64,000 nucleotides of DNA from Rhodanobacter sp. (lineage in GTDB: Bacteria; Pseudomonadota; Gammaproteobacteria; Xanthomonadales; Rhodanobacteraceae): assembly GCA_004298505.1 (NCBI GenBank), contig SCRO01000093.1, positions 35,485 to 99,484 on the forward strand, read 5' to 3'. Shown here one piece after another: positions 1 to 9,332 of this stretch (position 1 is the first letter of the stretch; every line of letters starts with the position of its first letter). The translations under genes and the position numbers were made by a program. Below the pieces are notes generated by a model that did not search any database, was not told where the DNA came from, and worked only from the letters and a program-made list of their open reading frames with translations.

Positions 1-192
1 GTGCAGCCGGATCCCGATGCCGTCGATGCCAGCCTGGGAACGACCGACCCGACCGCCGAGGTGACCGCCAGGGTCGCCGACCTGCACACCGACGTGGAGC
101 TCACCACCAGCCTGCCGATGAGCGTGGTGCGGCAGCGGCTGTACCTGCTGATCGGGTCGTCCTGGCAGTTGCACGACATGCGTGCGGCCTGA
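1..192 (+). CDS. Hypothetical protein, probably 3' part of a gene cut by the window edge
   Basis: An open frame runs from the first base to a TGA at 190-192, giving 63 residues. The GTG at position 1 is the window edge, so the real start is probably upstream. The residues are acidic at first (many Asp, Thr) and end with a more hydrophobic stretch around 'RQRLYLLIGSSW'. I recognise no domain. It is followed by about 110 bp without a gene before the peptidase. Treat it as a C-terminal fragment of unknown function. Confidence 0.4.
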   Translation: MQPDPDAVDASLGTTDPTAEVTARVADLHTDVELTTSLPMSVVRQRLYLLIGSSWQLHDMRAA

Positions 193-303
193 TTCGGGCG
201 ATCACACGATCCTGCAAGGTTTGGAAACTGGCGGCGGTGTCGGTACAGTCAGGGGCCGCCAACCAACCATGTCCCGCCGCGGACGCTCCAACTGGGGAAC
301 CCG

Positions 304-2511
304 ATGTTTCGTCTCCGCATGCTCGTGATTGCCGCCGCGATCGCCCTGGTCGCCTGCTCGCGCCAGCCCAATGACACCGCTACGTCTCCCGCGGCCACCG
401 CCTCGGTGGCCGTCGCCAGCACCGCCGCACCGGCTACCGTCATGTCCAGCAACCCGTTCTTCCAGGCCAGCACGCTGCCGTTCCAGGCGCCGCCGTTCGA
501 CAAGATCACCGACGCCGACTACCAGCCGGCGATCGAGGAGGGCATGCAGCGTCAGCTGGCCGAAATCCAGAAGATCGCCGACAACCCGGAGCCGCCCACG
601 TTCGAGAACACCTATGTCGCGATGGAGAAATCCGGCGTCATGCTCAGCCGCGTGATGGCCGTGTTCAATGCCGTCACCGCGGCGAACACCGACCCCACCC
701 TGCAAAAAGCGCAGCAAGAGGAGGCGCCCAGGCTGGCCGCCCACCAGGATGCGATCTACCTCAACGACAAATTGTTCAAGCGCGTCGAGGCGATCTACAA
801 CCGGCGCGACACGCTCAAGCTCGATCCGGAGTCGGCCCGTCTGGTCGAGGTGGTCTACAAGAACTTCGTGCATGCTGGTGCCAAGTTGTCCGACGCGGAC
901 AAGACCAAGCTGAAGAAGATGAACCAGGAGGCTTCCAGCCTCAGCACGGCGTTCACCAACAAGCTGCTGGCGGCGACCAAGGACGCCGCTCCCATGTTCA
1001 GCGACAAGAGCATGTTGGCCGGGTTGTCCGATGCCGAGCTTGCCGCCGCACTGCAGACGGGCAAGAACCGCAACGAAGATGGCAAGTACGTGCTCGCCTT
1101 GCAAAACACCACCCAGCAGCCGGAGCTGCAGGATCTGGACGATCGCGCCACCCGCAAGCAGTTGTTCGAGGCGTCGTGGAACCGCGCCGAGCAGAATGAC
1201 GCCAACGACACCCGCAAGACGATCGAACGGCTCGCGCAGCTGCGCGCCCAGGAAGCGAGCTTGCTCGGCTACCCCAATTACGCCGCGTGGAAACTTGACG
1301 ACCAAATGGCCAAGACGCCGGCTACGGTCATGAGCTTCATGAACAAGCTGGCACCGGCTGCGGTGGCGCGCGCCAGGCGCGAGGCCGCCGACATCCAGGC
1401 GCAGATCGACAAGGACCAGAAGGCGCTGAAACATCCCAGCTTCAAGCTCGAGCCATGGGACTGGAACTACTACGCCGAGCAGGTGCGCAAGGCAAAATAC
1501 GACCTGGATGAAAGCCAGATCAAGCCCTACTTCGAGCTGGACAACGTACTCAAGAACGGCGTGTTCTATGCCGCCAACCAGCTCTACGGGCTGACCTTCA
1601 AGGAGCGCAAGGACATTCCTGTGTACCAGCCCGACGTGCACGTTTATGAAGTGTTCGACCAGGATGGCAAGTCGCTGGCGCTGTTCTATACCGACTACTT
1701 CAAGCGCGACAACAAGGGCGGCGGCGCGTGGATGGACAACTTCGTCGGCCAGTCAAAGTTGATGCATACCAAGCCGGTCATCTACAACGTGGCCAACTTC
1801 ACCAAGCCGGCCGCGGGCCAGCCGGCGCTGTTGTCGTTCGACGACGTGATCACCATGTTCCACGAATTCGGTCATGCACTGCACGGCATGTTCGCCGACG
1901 AGGAATATCCGACCCTGTCCGGCACCAATACCGCGCGCGACTTCGTCGAGTTCCCGTCGCAGTTCAACGAGCACTGGGCCACCAACCCCAAGGTGTTCGC
2001 CAATTACGCCAAGAACTACCAGACCGGCAAGCCGATGCCGCAGGCGCTGGTCGACAAGATGAAGAAGGCACGCCTGTTCAACAAGGGCTACGACATGACC
2101 GAGCTGGTCGCCGCGGCAATGCTCGACATGAACTGGCACATGCTGGGTGCCGAGGCGCCACTGCAGGACGCGGACAAGTTCGAGGCAGCCTCGCTCAAGA
2201 AGGACGGCGTGGACCTGAGCTACGTGCCGCCACGCTATCGCTCCAGTTACTTCCAGCACATCTGGGGTAACGGTTACGCCGCCGGCTACTACGCCTACCT
2301 GTGGACCGAGATGCTGGCCGACGACGCCTTCGTCGACTTCAAGGAGAACGGCGGCCTGACCCGCGCCAATGGTGATCGCTTCCGCAAGATGATCCTGTCG
2401 CGCGGCAACACCGAGGAATTGGCCAGGATGTACAGGGAGTGGCGCGGCCAGGATCCGAAGATCGAGCCGATGCTGGAAAATCGCGGGCTGAAGGGCACGC
2501 CGAAAAAATAG
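304..2511 (+). CDS. dcp: M3 family metallopeptidase (Dcp/oligopeptidase A type), predicted lipoprotein
   Basis: A 735-residue zinc peptidase of the thimet oligopeptidase family, which cleaves short peptides (dipeptidyl carboxypeptidase or oligopeptidase activity). The zinc site is visible: HEFGH at residues 520-524 and the third ligand E549 in a 'FVEFPSQ' block. Length fits the family (about 680-720) plus a leader. The N-terminus has a hydrophobic segment ending in LVAC with Cys18, a classical lipobox, followed by a low-complexity Ala/Thr/Pro linker. This predicts a lipid-anchored periplasmic enzyme rather than the cytoplasmic form of E. coli. It stands alone, with a convergent toxin gene downstream. 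Confidence 0.93.
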   Translation: MFRLRMLVIAAAIALVACSRQPNDTATSPAATASVAVASTAAPATVMSSNPFFQASTLPFQAPPFDKITDADYQPAIEEGMQRQLAEIQKIADNPEPPTFENTYVAMEKSGVMLSRVMAVFNAVTAANTDPTLQKAQQEEAPRLAAHQDAIYLNDKLFKRVEAIYNRRDTLKLDPESARLVEVVYKNFVHAGAKLSDADKTKLKKMNQEASSLSTAFTNKLLAATKDAAPMFSDKSMLAGLSDAELAAALQTGKNRNEDGKYVLALQNTTQQPELQDLDDRATRKQLFEASWNRAEQNDANDTRKTIERLAQLRAQEASLLGYPNYAAWKLDDQMAKTPATVMSFMNKLAPAAVARARREAADIQAQIDKDQKALKHPSFKLEPWDWNYYAEQVRKAKYDLDESQIKPYFELDNVLKNGVFYAANQLYGLTFKERKDIPVYQPDVHVYEVFDQDGKSLALFYTDYFKRDNKGGGAWMDNFVGQSKLMHTKPVIYNVANFTKPAAGQPALLSFDDVITMFHEFGHALHGMFADEEYPTLSGTNTARDFVEFPSQFNEHWATNPKVFANYAKNYQTGKPMPQALVDKMKKARLFNKGYDMTELVAAAMLDMNWHMLGAEAPLQDADKFEAASLKKDGVDLSYVPPRYRSSYFQHIWGNGYAAGYYAYLWTEMLADDAFVDFKENGGLTRANGDRFRKMILSRGNTEELARMYREWRGQDPKIEPMLENRGLKGTPKK

Positions 2512-2682
2512 AGTGTATGTGCAAATATCTGTGTTTCGGACCACACGTCCAGCCGGACCGGTTCCGGTCTGCGCCTTTCGCCGGGTGATCAAAGCCAGCG
2601 GGTGTCGTGTCCGGCCACGCTTCGGCAAATGTGCGCGATCGCGGGAGTTTCGTGCGGTCGCGGGGCGAAAACGAAATGGCGC

Positions 2683-3003
2683 TTACGGCCGTGGTTTGGC
2701 TGGCTCGTTGCGACGATCAGCAAGGGCACGGGCCAAGTCGCGCGCGCCGTGAAACATCGCGAGTATGGTCAAAGTGTCGCCTACAACTTGGTAGACGATC
2801 AGATAAGGCCGCCCAGTGACGGCAAACTCTCGCGTCGCAGACAGGCGGCCGGCATGCCCCCAGCCGGGAAACTCGCTCAGGCGTTGGCTGGAGGTAATGA
2901 TCGTTCGAAAAACCTTCTCGGCAGCGGCGGGATTGTCGAGGGCGATGTAGTCGATGATGTCATCGAGGTCACGCGCGGCGGGCTCGGTGAAAATCAGCTG
3001 CAT
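2683..3003 (-). CDS. RelE/ParE-family toxin (type II toxin-antitoxin)
   Basis: A 106-residue protein with the ParE fold signature: an N-terminal 'FTEPAARDLDDIIDYIA' helix, a central 'SQRLSEFPGWGHAGR' turn and a C-terminal strand 'PYLIVYQVVGDTLTILAMFHGARD'. ParE members poison DNA gyrase and RelE members cleave mRNA; the sequence favours ParE. The start ATG overlaps the stop of the preceding short frame (TGATG), as is normal for a translationally coupled toxin. The toxin looks complete (usual length 95-105). Its antitoxin partner is only a stub, so whether it is active or silenced is open. Confidence 0.85.
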   Translation of the reverse strand: MQLIFTEPAARDLDDIIDYIALDNPAAAEKVFRTIITSSQRLSEFPGWGHAGRLSATREFAVTGRPYLIVYQVVGDTLTILAMFHGARDLARALADRRNEPAKPRP

Positions 3004-3089
3004 CAGTCACGCCAGTCATGATCGACGGCATCTACCGTTTTCTGTGCAGTGCGGATCGTGATCGGCGCCGTGGCGGAGGTCTGATTCAT
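3003..3089 (-). pseudogene. Truncated ribbon-helix-helix antitoxin stub
   Basis: A 28-residue frame starts at an ATG preceded by a good ribosome binding site (GGAG about 6 bases upstream). It reads MNQTSATAPITIR..QKTVDAVDH and then ends in DWRD. The start resembles the beta strand and first helix of CopG/ParD antitoxins ('ITIRLP..tvdavdhLA'). A normal antitoxin has about 80 residues, so the second helix and the toxin-binding tail are missing. It still couples translation to the ParE toxin by a TGATG overlap. Internal deletion is the simplest explanation. Confidence 0.6.
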
Positions 3090-3109
3090 GTGCCATCTCC
3101 TGTAATCGC

Positions 3110-3560
3110 CAGTAATCATCCCACGGATCAAGATTCGACGGAAGGCGTTCTTGCGGCCCTCGCCTTGCGCTTGTTCGGCGGTTACGCGGAGGGTGTACAG
3201 CTCGAACAGTTTTTCCAGCCGTTCGGTATTGTTTTTGATGCGGCGGCCGAGATAGATGCGTTCCAGCACCTCGTCGTTGCGTTCGTGGGCGTGGCGCAGG
3301 TTTTGTTCGGGCTGTATCGCTCGGCGATGGCCTGCTGCCTCTGGCACACGCTGTTGGTTGCCACGAACGCGGCCACTGCATTGCGTTCTTGGTCGGCACA
3401 GCGCCAGCAGCTTGCGCTTGTCCATGCCGGCCGAGTCGAGCTCGCTGAAGGTTTCCAGCGTGCGCGTGAACAGGCCTTCGTCGTTGAAAGCATCTCGCCG
3501 TCGGTAGCGAGCAGGAACCTGGGCTTGCCTTTGGTGTTGATGGTCAGCCGTCACATGGAA
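3110..3560 (-). pseudogene. Frameshifted gene remnant of unknown family
   Basis: Coherent protein sequence is spread over two frames of the minus strand. A first piece (TINTKGKPRFLLATDGE) lies in one frame. A second (DEGLFTRTLETFSELDSAGMDKRKLLALC) is shifted. A third (DQERNAVAAFVATNS) returns to the first frame, and a fourth (HERNDEVLERIYLGRRIKNNTERLEKLFELYT) is again shifted. Joined, they form one plausible helical protein of about 150 residues, so the gene carries at least three frameshifts. I do not recognise the family. It lies directly upstream of the antitoxin stub and may belong to the same damaged locus. Confidence 0.45.
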
Positions 3561-3593
3561 TAATCGAGGCTACCCGATTGGAGTCGCTGACGC

Positions 3594-5420
3594 GTGGACC
3601 GCCATAACTTTCTGCAGACCGCGGTGGTGTTCCTGCTCGCCACGGTGATCATGGTGCCGTTGACCAAGCGCTTCCGCCTCGGCGCGGTGCTGGGCTACCT
3701 GCTGGCCGGGGTGGTGATCGGGCCCCAGTTGCTGGGGCTGATCCACGATACCGAGGGGGTCGCTGCGATCTCCGAGTTCGGCGTGGTGCTGATGCTGTTC
3801 GTGATCGGGCTGGAATTGTCGCCACAGCGCCTGTGGGTGATGCGCCGTTCGGTGTTCGGCACCGGCTTGCTGCAGGTGCTGGCCAGCATGCTGGCGATCG
3901 CGGCGGTGGCCTACTTCCTGTTCGGCTTGACCGGCAAGGCCGCGGCCATCGTCGGCGGCAGCCTGGCGCTGTCATCGACGGCGTTCGGCCTGCAAATCCT
4001 GGCCGAACGCAAGGAGGCGGGCTCGGCCTATGGGCGCCAGGTGTTCGCGATCCTGTTGTTCCAGGACCTGGCGGCGATTCCGCTGATCGCCGCGGTGCCG
4101 CTGCTGGCCGCCTCGACCGCCACGCATGTCGACCTGTTCGGCGTGCTGCGCACGGTCGGGATGATCCTGGCCGTGGTGGTCGGCGGCCGCTACCTGTTGC
4201 GGCCGGTATTCCGTTTCGTGGCGAAGGCCGATTCGGTCGAGGTGTTCACCGCCACCGCGCTGCTGGTGGTGATGGGCGTGGCCTGGCTGATGGAGCATGC
4301 CGGCGTCTCGGTCACGCTGGGTGCCTTTCTCGCCGGCATGCTGCTGGCCGATTCGGAATACCGGCACGAACTGGAATCCAATATCGAGCCGTTCAAGGGC
4401 TTGTTGCTGGGCTTGTTCTTCATCAGCGTCGGCATGTCGATGGACTTGTCGCTGCTGTGGCACCAGCCGGGCCTGATCCTGGCCCTGGTAGCGGCGCTGC
4501 TGTTGCTGAAAAGCCTGCTGCTGTGGCCGCTGGGCAGGCTGCTGGGTCGGCTGAATCGCTCCGACACGCTGCGCCTGCTGGTGCTGCTGGCCTGCGGTGG
4601 CGAGTTCGCCTTCGTGGTGTTGCGCCTCGCCGCCGAGCAGGAGCTGATCAGCATCGGCCAACGCGATGCGCTGGTGCTGGTGATCACGCTGAGTATGGCC
4701 TTGACCCCGCTGCTGGTAGTGCTGGCGGCCAGGGCGTTGAACGTGCACCCGCGCAAGCCTACGCGCGAGTTCGACGCGATCGACACCGCGCCGCCGCGAG
4801 TGATCATCGCCGGCTTCGGGCGGGTCGGCCAGATCATCGCGCGCGTGCTGCGTGCACAGGGCATTTCCTTCGTGGCGCTGGAGCATTCGGCCGAGCAGGT
4901 CGATTCTTCACGGCGTTTCGGTACGGTCAACCTGTTCTTCGGCGATCCGGGGCGGCCGGAGCTGCTGCGTGCCGCGCAAGCCGCCACCGCCGAGGTGTTT
5001 GTGCTGGCCACCGATGATCCGGAGGCGAACCTGCGCACGGCGCGACTGGTCAAGCGCCAGTATCCGCACCTGAAGATCGTGGCGCGCGCGCGCAACCGCC
5101 AGCATGTGTACCGCCTGCTGGACCTGGGCGTGGACGATCCGGTGCGCGAGACCTTCCACTCCAGTTTGAAGATGACCCGCAAGACGCTGGAGGCGCTGGG
5201 CCTGTCGCACGAGTTTGCGGTAGACCGCGTCGAGCGTTTCCGTCGTTACGACGAGGACCTGCTGCGAAAACAGGCGTTGGTCTACGACGACGAAACCAAA
5301 CTCGTGCAGACTACGCGCGATGCGCTGGTCGATCTGCAGCAGCTGTTCGAGGCGGATGCACAACCCGGAGCCGAACGCGAGCGCGCCAGGGCGTCGCGCG
5401 AGCCGCCCAGCCCCGAATGA
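3594..5420 (+). CDS. Monovalent cation:proton antiporter-2 (Kef-type) with RCK domain
   Basis: A 608-residue protein starting at GTG 3594. Residues 1-385 are an array of about 12 hydrophobic segments of the CPA2 Na+/H+ exchanger domain. An RCK-N/TrkA-N domain starts near residue 400 with the nucleotide-binding 'IIAGFGRVGQIIARVL' glycine motif. The C-terminal 90 residues are charged. The architecture matches KefB/KefC and YbaL, inner-membrane systems that exchange K+ for H+ under electrophile or acid stress. No KefF/KefG ancillary gene is adjacent, so I do not assign kefB or kefC. It converges on the ankyrin gene with 14 bp between stops. Confidence 0.9.
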   Translation: MDRHNFLQTAVVFLLATVIMVPLTKRFRLGAVLGYLLAGVVIGPQLLGLIHDTEGVAAISEFGVVLMLFVIGLELSPQRLWVMRRSVFGTGLLQVLASMLAIAAVAYFLFGLTGKAAAIVGGSLALSSTAFGLQILAERKEAGSAYGRQVFAILLFQDLAAIPLIAAVPLLAASTATHVDLFGVLRTVGMILAVVVGGRYLLRPVFRFVAKADSVEVFTATALLVVMGVAWLMEHAGVSVTLGAFLAGMLLADSEYRHELESNIEPFKGLLLGLFFISVGMSMDLSLLWHQPGLILALVAALLLLKSLLLWPLGRLLGRLNRSDTLRLLVLLACGGEFAFVVLRLAAEQELISIGQRDALVLVITLSMALTPLLVVLAARALNVHPRKPTREFDAIDTAPPRVIIAGFGRVGQIIARVLRAQGISFVALEHSAEQVDSSRRFGTVNLFFGDPGRPELLRAAQAATAEVFVLATDDPEANLRTARLVKRQYPHLKIVARARNRQHVYRLLDLGVDDPVRETFHSSLKMTRKTLEALGLSHEFAVDRVERFRRYDEDLLRKQALVYDDETKLVQTTRDALVDLQQLFEADAQPGAERERARASREPPSPE

Positions 5421-5434
5421 TCTGCTGCGTCGTT

Positions 5435-8400
5435 TCAGTCGGCCGGCTGGGCCGGCTGGCGCAAGGTTTGCCGCACGCTAGGAATCGCCGGCGTGCGTGC
5501 GCCCAGCTCATGGGCGATGTCCACGAAGCCCAGCTGGCGCGCCACGTCCGCCGCGCTGCGGTCGAATGCGTCGGTGGCCTGGCGGTCGGCGCCGCGTGAC
5601 AGCAGTACGCGAGCGGGCGCGAGCATGGCATGCATGGCGCAGGCGTGCAGCGCGGTCACGCCACGCTGGTCGGCGTGCTCCACCTTGGCGCCGGCGTCCA
5701 GCAACACCGGCACCAGTGCACCGAGATGGGTGGCATCGCCATCGCTGCCGGGAGGCCGTTGTGCACCCAGCAGCAGCAGCAGTGGCGTCGTGCCCTCGCG
5801 ATCGGCCTGGTTGATGTCGGCGCCGCGCTTGAGCAGGCTGTCAAACAGGCGGCGGGCGCGCAGGCTGTCGTTGTGCTCGAAGCCGAATTGCGCGACGGCA
5901 TGCAGTGCGCTACGGCCGGCGCCATCCACCGCCTTGACCTCGGCGCTGGCCTCGAGCAGCTGTTCGACGATATCCGGATAGCCGAGCGCAGCGGCGACCA
6001 TCAGCGCGGTGGCTTCGTTCGGCAGTCGCTGATCGACGGCGACACCATGCTGCAGCAACAAGGCTACCAGTGCCTCGCGCCGTGCCGTCACCGCCGCGAC
6101 CAGGGCAGTGACGCCGCTATGTGCCGGCAACGTCGGATCGTCGCCCGCCTCGAGCAGGCAGGCCGCCACCTCGCGATGACCGGCGCCGCTGGCGCGTAAC
6201 AGTGCCGTGGCACCCTGCTTGTCGCGGGTATCGACGGCGAAACCGAGTTCAAGCAGTCGCTGCACGGCGCCAAGCGCACCCATGGCGGCGGCCGCCGGAA
6301 GGTCCTCGGCACGCAGCTCGCGATGCGGCAGTGGCCAGTCGCGCCAGTTCAGCCAGCGCTCCAGCACGGGGTGCTCCAGCGCCAGCCCCAGCGGGGTCTC
6401 GCCATGCGTGTCGGCGGCTTCGGGATCGGCGCCGTGGGCAATCAGGCTACGCACCAGCGGCAACGCCGCGACGCCGTGTTCGAGCGCAGCGAACAGCGGC
6501 GTGCGCTGATCGCAATCGCGCGTATTCGGGTCGCAACCCATGGCCAGCAGGGCGCACAGCAGTTCGCCGTGTGCGTGACTGGCAGCCAGATGCAGCGGTG
6601 TGTGCCCGTGCCCCTCCGGGCCGAACGGATCGGCGCCGCGCCCGAGCAGGTTCAAGGGCAACACCGTTGCCTGTGCGGCGCCACCCAGTTGCACCAGCGC
6701 CAGCGCCAGCAGGCCTGCTCCGGCCGGGCTGGCCCCGGCCTGCAGCAGATCTTCGACCGCTTCGGTGGCATCCGGCAATTGCTGCAGCAGCGCGTCGAAC
6801 AGACGCCGACCCGGTGGCAGCAGCGTTGCTTCTTCGCCAGTCTCGGCAGCATCGATGCGCGGGGCCTCCAGGCGTGCTTCGGCCTCAAGGCCGTGGTCGA
6901 GCAGCCAGCGGCGGGCCGCGCCGAGACCGGGTGTGGCCAGGTCCAGGTAAAGCTGGGCGAGGTGCGCCTGCGGCCACGTCGGCACCCGTTCGGCGAAAGC
7001 GGAAACGATCGCCCAGTGGCCGAAGCGCAACGCGTCGAGCAGGTGCTCCGGGGTGTCGGCGCCATCACCCAGTAGGTCATGGGTGCGGTTGGTCGGCAGC
7101 GCGGTGTCCGGATCGAGCAGGGCGACCAGGTCCCAGCGGCCGGCGGCGGTGGCGTGGTCGAGTGCGCTGCGACCGTCGCTGCCGGGCGTTTTCGGCTCGG
7201 CGCCCAGCGTGAGCAACGCGCTGACGGTGGCGCCGTCAGCGCGTGGCGACTGGCACGCCAGCAGCAGCGCGTCGCGACCGTGCTGGTCGCGGAGCAGGGC
7301 GTTGGCATTCGCCTCGGCCAGCTGCTGCACGATGCCGCTGGCGCCGGCGCGCGCAGCTTCCATCAGTGCGGTGCTGCCATGCTGGTCGGCCAGATTGATG
7401 TCGGCGCCAGCCTCGCACAGTACGCGCACGATCTGTTCGTGGCCTTCCGCGGCGGCACCAAGCAGGGCATGTCGCTTGCGTGCATCGATGGCGTTCACCG
7501 GCGCACGATGCTTGAGCAGCAATGTGACCCCGGCGGGGTCGTCATCGGTAATCGCGGCGGCGGCGACCAGGGCCGGCTCCGCGCCGGGTGGGCAGGCCTT
7601 GGCGCCGCGTTCAAGCAGGAATTTCGCAAGCGGCCAGTTGGCCGCGCGACACGCGGTGGCCAACGGGCTCAGGCCGGCCTGGTTCAATGCGTCGATCGGT
7701 GCGGCGGCATCGAGCAACATCGCGGCGACGCCGGCGTCGGCGCTGAGCACGGCACCATGCAACGGCGTGTTGCCGTCGGCATCGGTGACCAGCACGTCGG
7801 CGCCGTTGGCGAGCAGGGTCAGCACGGCCTCGGTGCGGCCGTGCCAGCTGTCGCGGGTGGCCGCGAGCAGCGCTGTGATGCCGCCGCTGGCCCGGTTCAC
7901 GTCGGCGCCACGAGCGATCAAGGCGCGCAGCAGGCGCGTGTCGGGGAGTAGCGCGGCGAGCATCAGCACCGGGCGTTGGTCACGGTCATCCTGGGTCGGT
8001 GCGGTGCCGGGGTCGGCGCCGACTTCCAGCAGCGCCAGCGCCCGTTCGATGTCGCCGTCGCGGGTGGCGGTGAGCAGCGCTGCAGCCTGTTCGGCGGTGC
8101 CGGCAAGCCGCTCCTGCCCGGTCAGCACCGGGCGCAGTGTCTCGTTGCCGGCGGGGTTCGCATCGCTGTGCCGACGTGGCGGATGCTGCTCGCACAACAA
8201 CGCTCGCAGGGTGCGGTTGGCGATCACCAGGCACGCCAGCGGCAGCACCACCACGGCATAGATCGCCAGCGCCGCGATGCGCATCTCCTCCGGCAGCATG
8301 CCGATCAGGCCGGTCAGCACGATGGCGCCGAAGGCGAGCGCCAGCAGGCACAGGGCCGCCGGCAGGAACTGGCTGCAGAAACGCTCCTCGCGCGACAGAT

Positions 8401-8875
8401 GCCGACTGAACGCCAGGCTACGCAACATGGCGGTGAAGAGCCACGAACCATCGCGCTGTGGCGGATAGGCGTCGTCCCACACGAACGCCAGTCCGAATGC
8501 CGGCCACAGCCTCCACAAGGACGCCAGCGCGAGCACCAGCGCCGCGGCCAGCAGTAGCGCGGCACTGAGGCTGGGCGCATGGCTCAGCTGCAGCATCGGC
8601 CACGCCACCAGCACGAACACCAGCACGGTGTAGCCGGTGAACATCACCAGATGCGCGGCGCCACGGCGCAGTACCGTGCGGGTGAAGCGCGGTTCGGGAT
8701 CGAAACCGATCGCGTGGCAGATCGCGGCCATGGTCAGCGAGTTGGCCAGCAGCAGCGGGATCAGGGTCAGCGGGTGGGTCACCAGTCTGGCCGCGGCGAC
8801 GGCCAGCAGACCGGGAATGAACCAGGCCAGCGCGTGCAGGAAGGGAGGGCGACGACGGGATTTGGGCTGGGTCAT
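5435..8875 (-). CDS. Large membrane-anchored ankyrin-repeat protein
   Basis: An 1146-residue protein. The first 225 residues hold about five or six hydrophobic segments (for example around 11-45, 70-90, 100-130, 165-190 and 195-220). The rest is a long run of ankyrin repeats with the usual 'ADVNxxDxxGxTPLHxAA' pattern. It is probably an inner-membrane protein displaying an ankyrin solenoid in the cytoplasm, although orientation was not tested. Repeats 'LLxxGADINLADQHGSTALMEAA' and 'LLxMGCDPNTRDCDQRTPLFAAL' are typical. It lies 81 bp downstream of ycgL on the same strand. No effector domain or peptidase is visible, so the role is unknown. Confidence 0.88.
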   Translation of the reverse strand: MTQPKSRRRPPFLHALAWFIPGLLAVAAARLVTHPLTLIPLLLANSLTMAAICHAIGFDPEPRFTRTVLRRGAAHLVMFTGYTVLVFVLVAWPMLQLSHAPSLSAALLLAAALVLALASLWRLWPAFGLAFVWDDAYPPQRDGSWLFTAMLRSLAFSRHLSREERFCSQFLPAALCLLALAFGAIVLTGLIGMLPEEMRIAALAIYAVVVLPLACLVIANRTLRALLCEQHPPRRHSDANPAGNETLRPVLTGQERLAGTAEQAAALLTATRDGDIERALALLEVGADPGTAPTQDDRDQRPVLMLAALLPDTRLLRALIARGADVNRASGGITALLAATRDSWHGRTEAVLTLLANGADVLVTDADGNTPLHGAVLSADAGVAAMLLDAAAPIDALNQAGLSPLATACRAANWPLAKFLLERGAKACPPGAEPALVAAAAITDDDPAGVTLLLKHRAPVNAIDARKRHALLGAAAEGHEQIVRVLCEAGADINLADQHGSTALMEAARAGASGIVQQLAEANANALLRDQHGRDALLLACQSPRADGATVSALLTLGAEPKTPGSDGRSALDHATAAGRWDLVALLDPDTALPTNRTHDLLGDGADTPEHLLDALRFGHWAIVSAFAERVPTWPQAHLAQLYLDLATPGLGAARRWLLDHGLEAEARLEAPRIDAAETGEEATLLPPGRRLFDALLQQLPDATEAVEDLLQAGASPAGAGLLALALVQLGGAAQATVLPLNLLGRGADPFGPEGHGHTPLHLAASHAHGELLCALLAMGCDPNTRDCDQRTPLFAALEHGVAALPLVRSLIAHGADPEAADTHGETPLGLALEHPVLERWLNWRDWPLPHRELRAEDLPAAAAMGALGAVQRLLELGFAVDTRDKQGATALLRASGAGHREVAACLLEAGDDPTLPAHSGVTALVAAVTARREALVALLLQHGVAVDQRLPNEATALMVAAALGYPDIVEQLLEASAEVKAVDGAGRSALHAVAQFGFEHNDSLRARRLFDSLLKRGADINQADREGTTPLLLLLGAQRPPGSDGDATHLGALVPVLLDAGAKVEHADQRGVTALHACAMHAMLAPARVLLSRGADRQATDAFDRSAADVARQLGFVDIAHELGARTPAIPSVRQTLRQPAQPAD

Positions 8876-8956
8876 GGCGGCAGTATAGAAACCGTTGGCT
8901 GTGCAGACGGTAACCTGGTGTTAACGGCCGCACTTGTCGGCGTGCTGACCCGATCT

Positions 8957-9250
8957 CTATGCGTCACGGTCGTCGTGCAACTTGTGGTTGTAAGCGAGCT
9001 GATTGGCGGCGGCCAGCGTTTCCTGCGGCGGCAGCTGTAGGTGCCAGCCCTGCGCGCGCAGATGGTCGAGCACCTGCTGGGTGTTTTCCACTGGCAGGCT
9101 GCGCTGCGCGTCCAGGCGCACCTCCATCACGAAGCGCAACTCGCCCAGCATCAGTGCCAACGGCTCGGGCAGCGCGTCGAAGGCATCACGTTCGGCCAAC
9201 CACAGGTACGTGTCGGCCTTGCGCTGACTGGCGTAGACGAAACATTGCAT
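8957..9250 (-). CDS. ycgL: YcgL domain-containing protein
   Basis: A 97-residue protein, starting at the ATG at 9250 (MQCFVYASQRKADTYLWL). The N-terminal pattern 'YrS.rk..tYLyl..rdaFd.lP..L...fG' and the C-terminal 'LrAQGWHLQLPPQE' are characteristic of the YcgL/DUF709 family. This family is widespread in gammaproteobacteria and lacks an agreed biochemical role. The alternative start 14 residues upstream adds residues not seen in homologues. The gene lies between the aldehyde dehydrogenase and the ankyrin gene on the same strand. Confidence 0.88.
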   Translation of the reverse strand: MQCFVYASQRKADTYLWLAERDAFDALPEPLALMLGELRFVMEVRLDAQRSLPVENTQQVLDHLRAQGWHLQLPPQETLAAANQLAYNHKLHDDRDA

Positions 9251-9332
9251 GACGATATCCGTCGTGGGCGCGTTGCCGGGAAACCGCGGCACAACGCGGA
9301 GGGTAGCAGGAGCGCGGGCTGGCCGCTTTGCC

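Noticed and set aside
202..1641. 479-residue open frame on the minus strand under the M3 peptidase
   Set aside because: It is the reverse frame of a high-GC gene; it is rich in Val/Leu/Arg with no family signature, and the plus strand holds a clear zinc peptidase.
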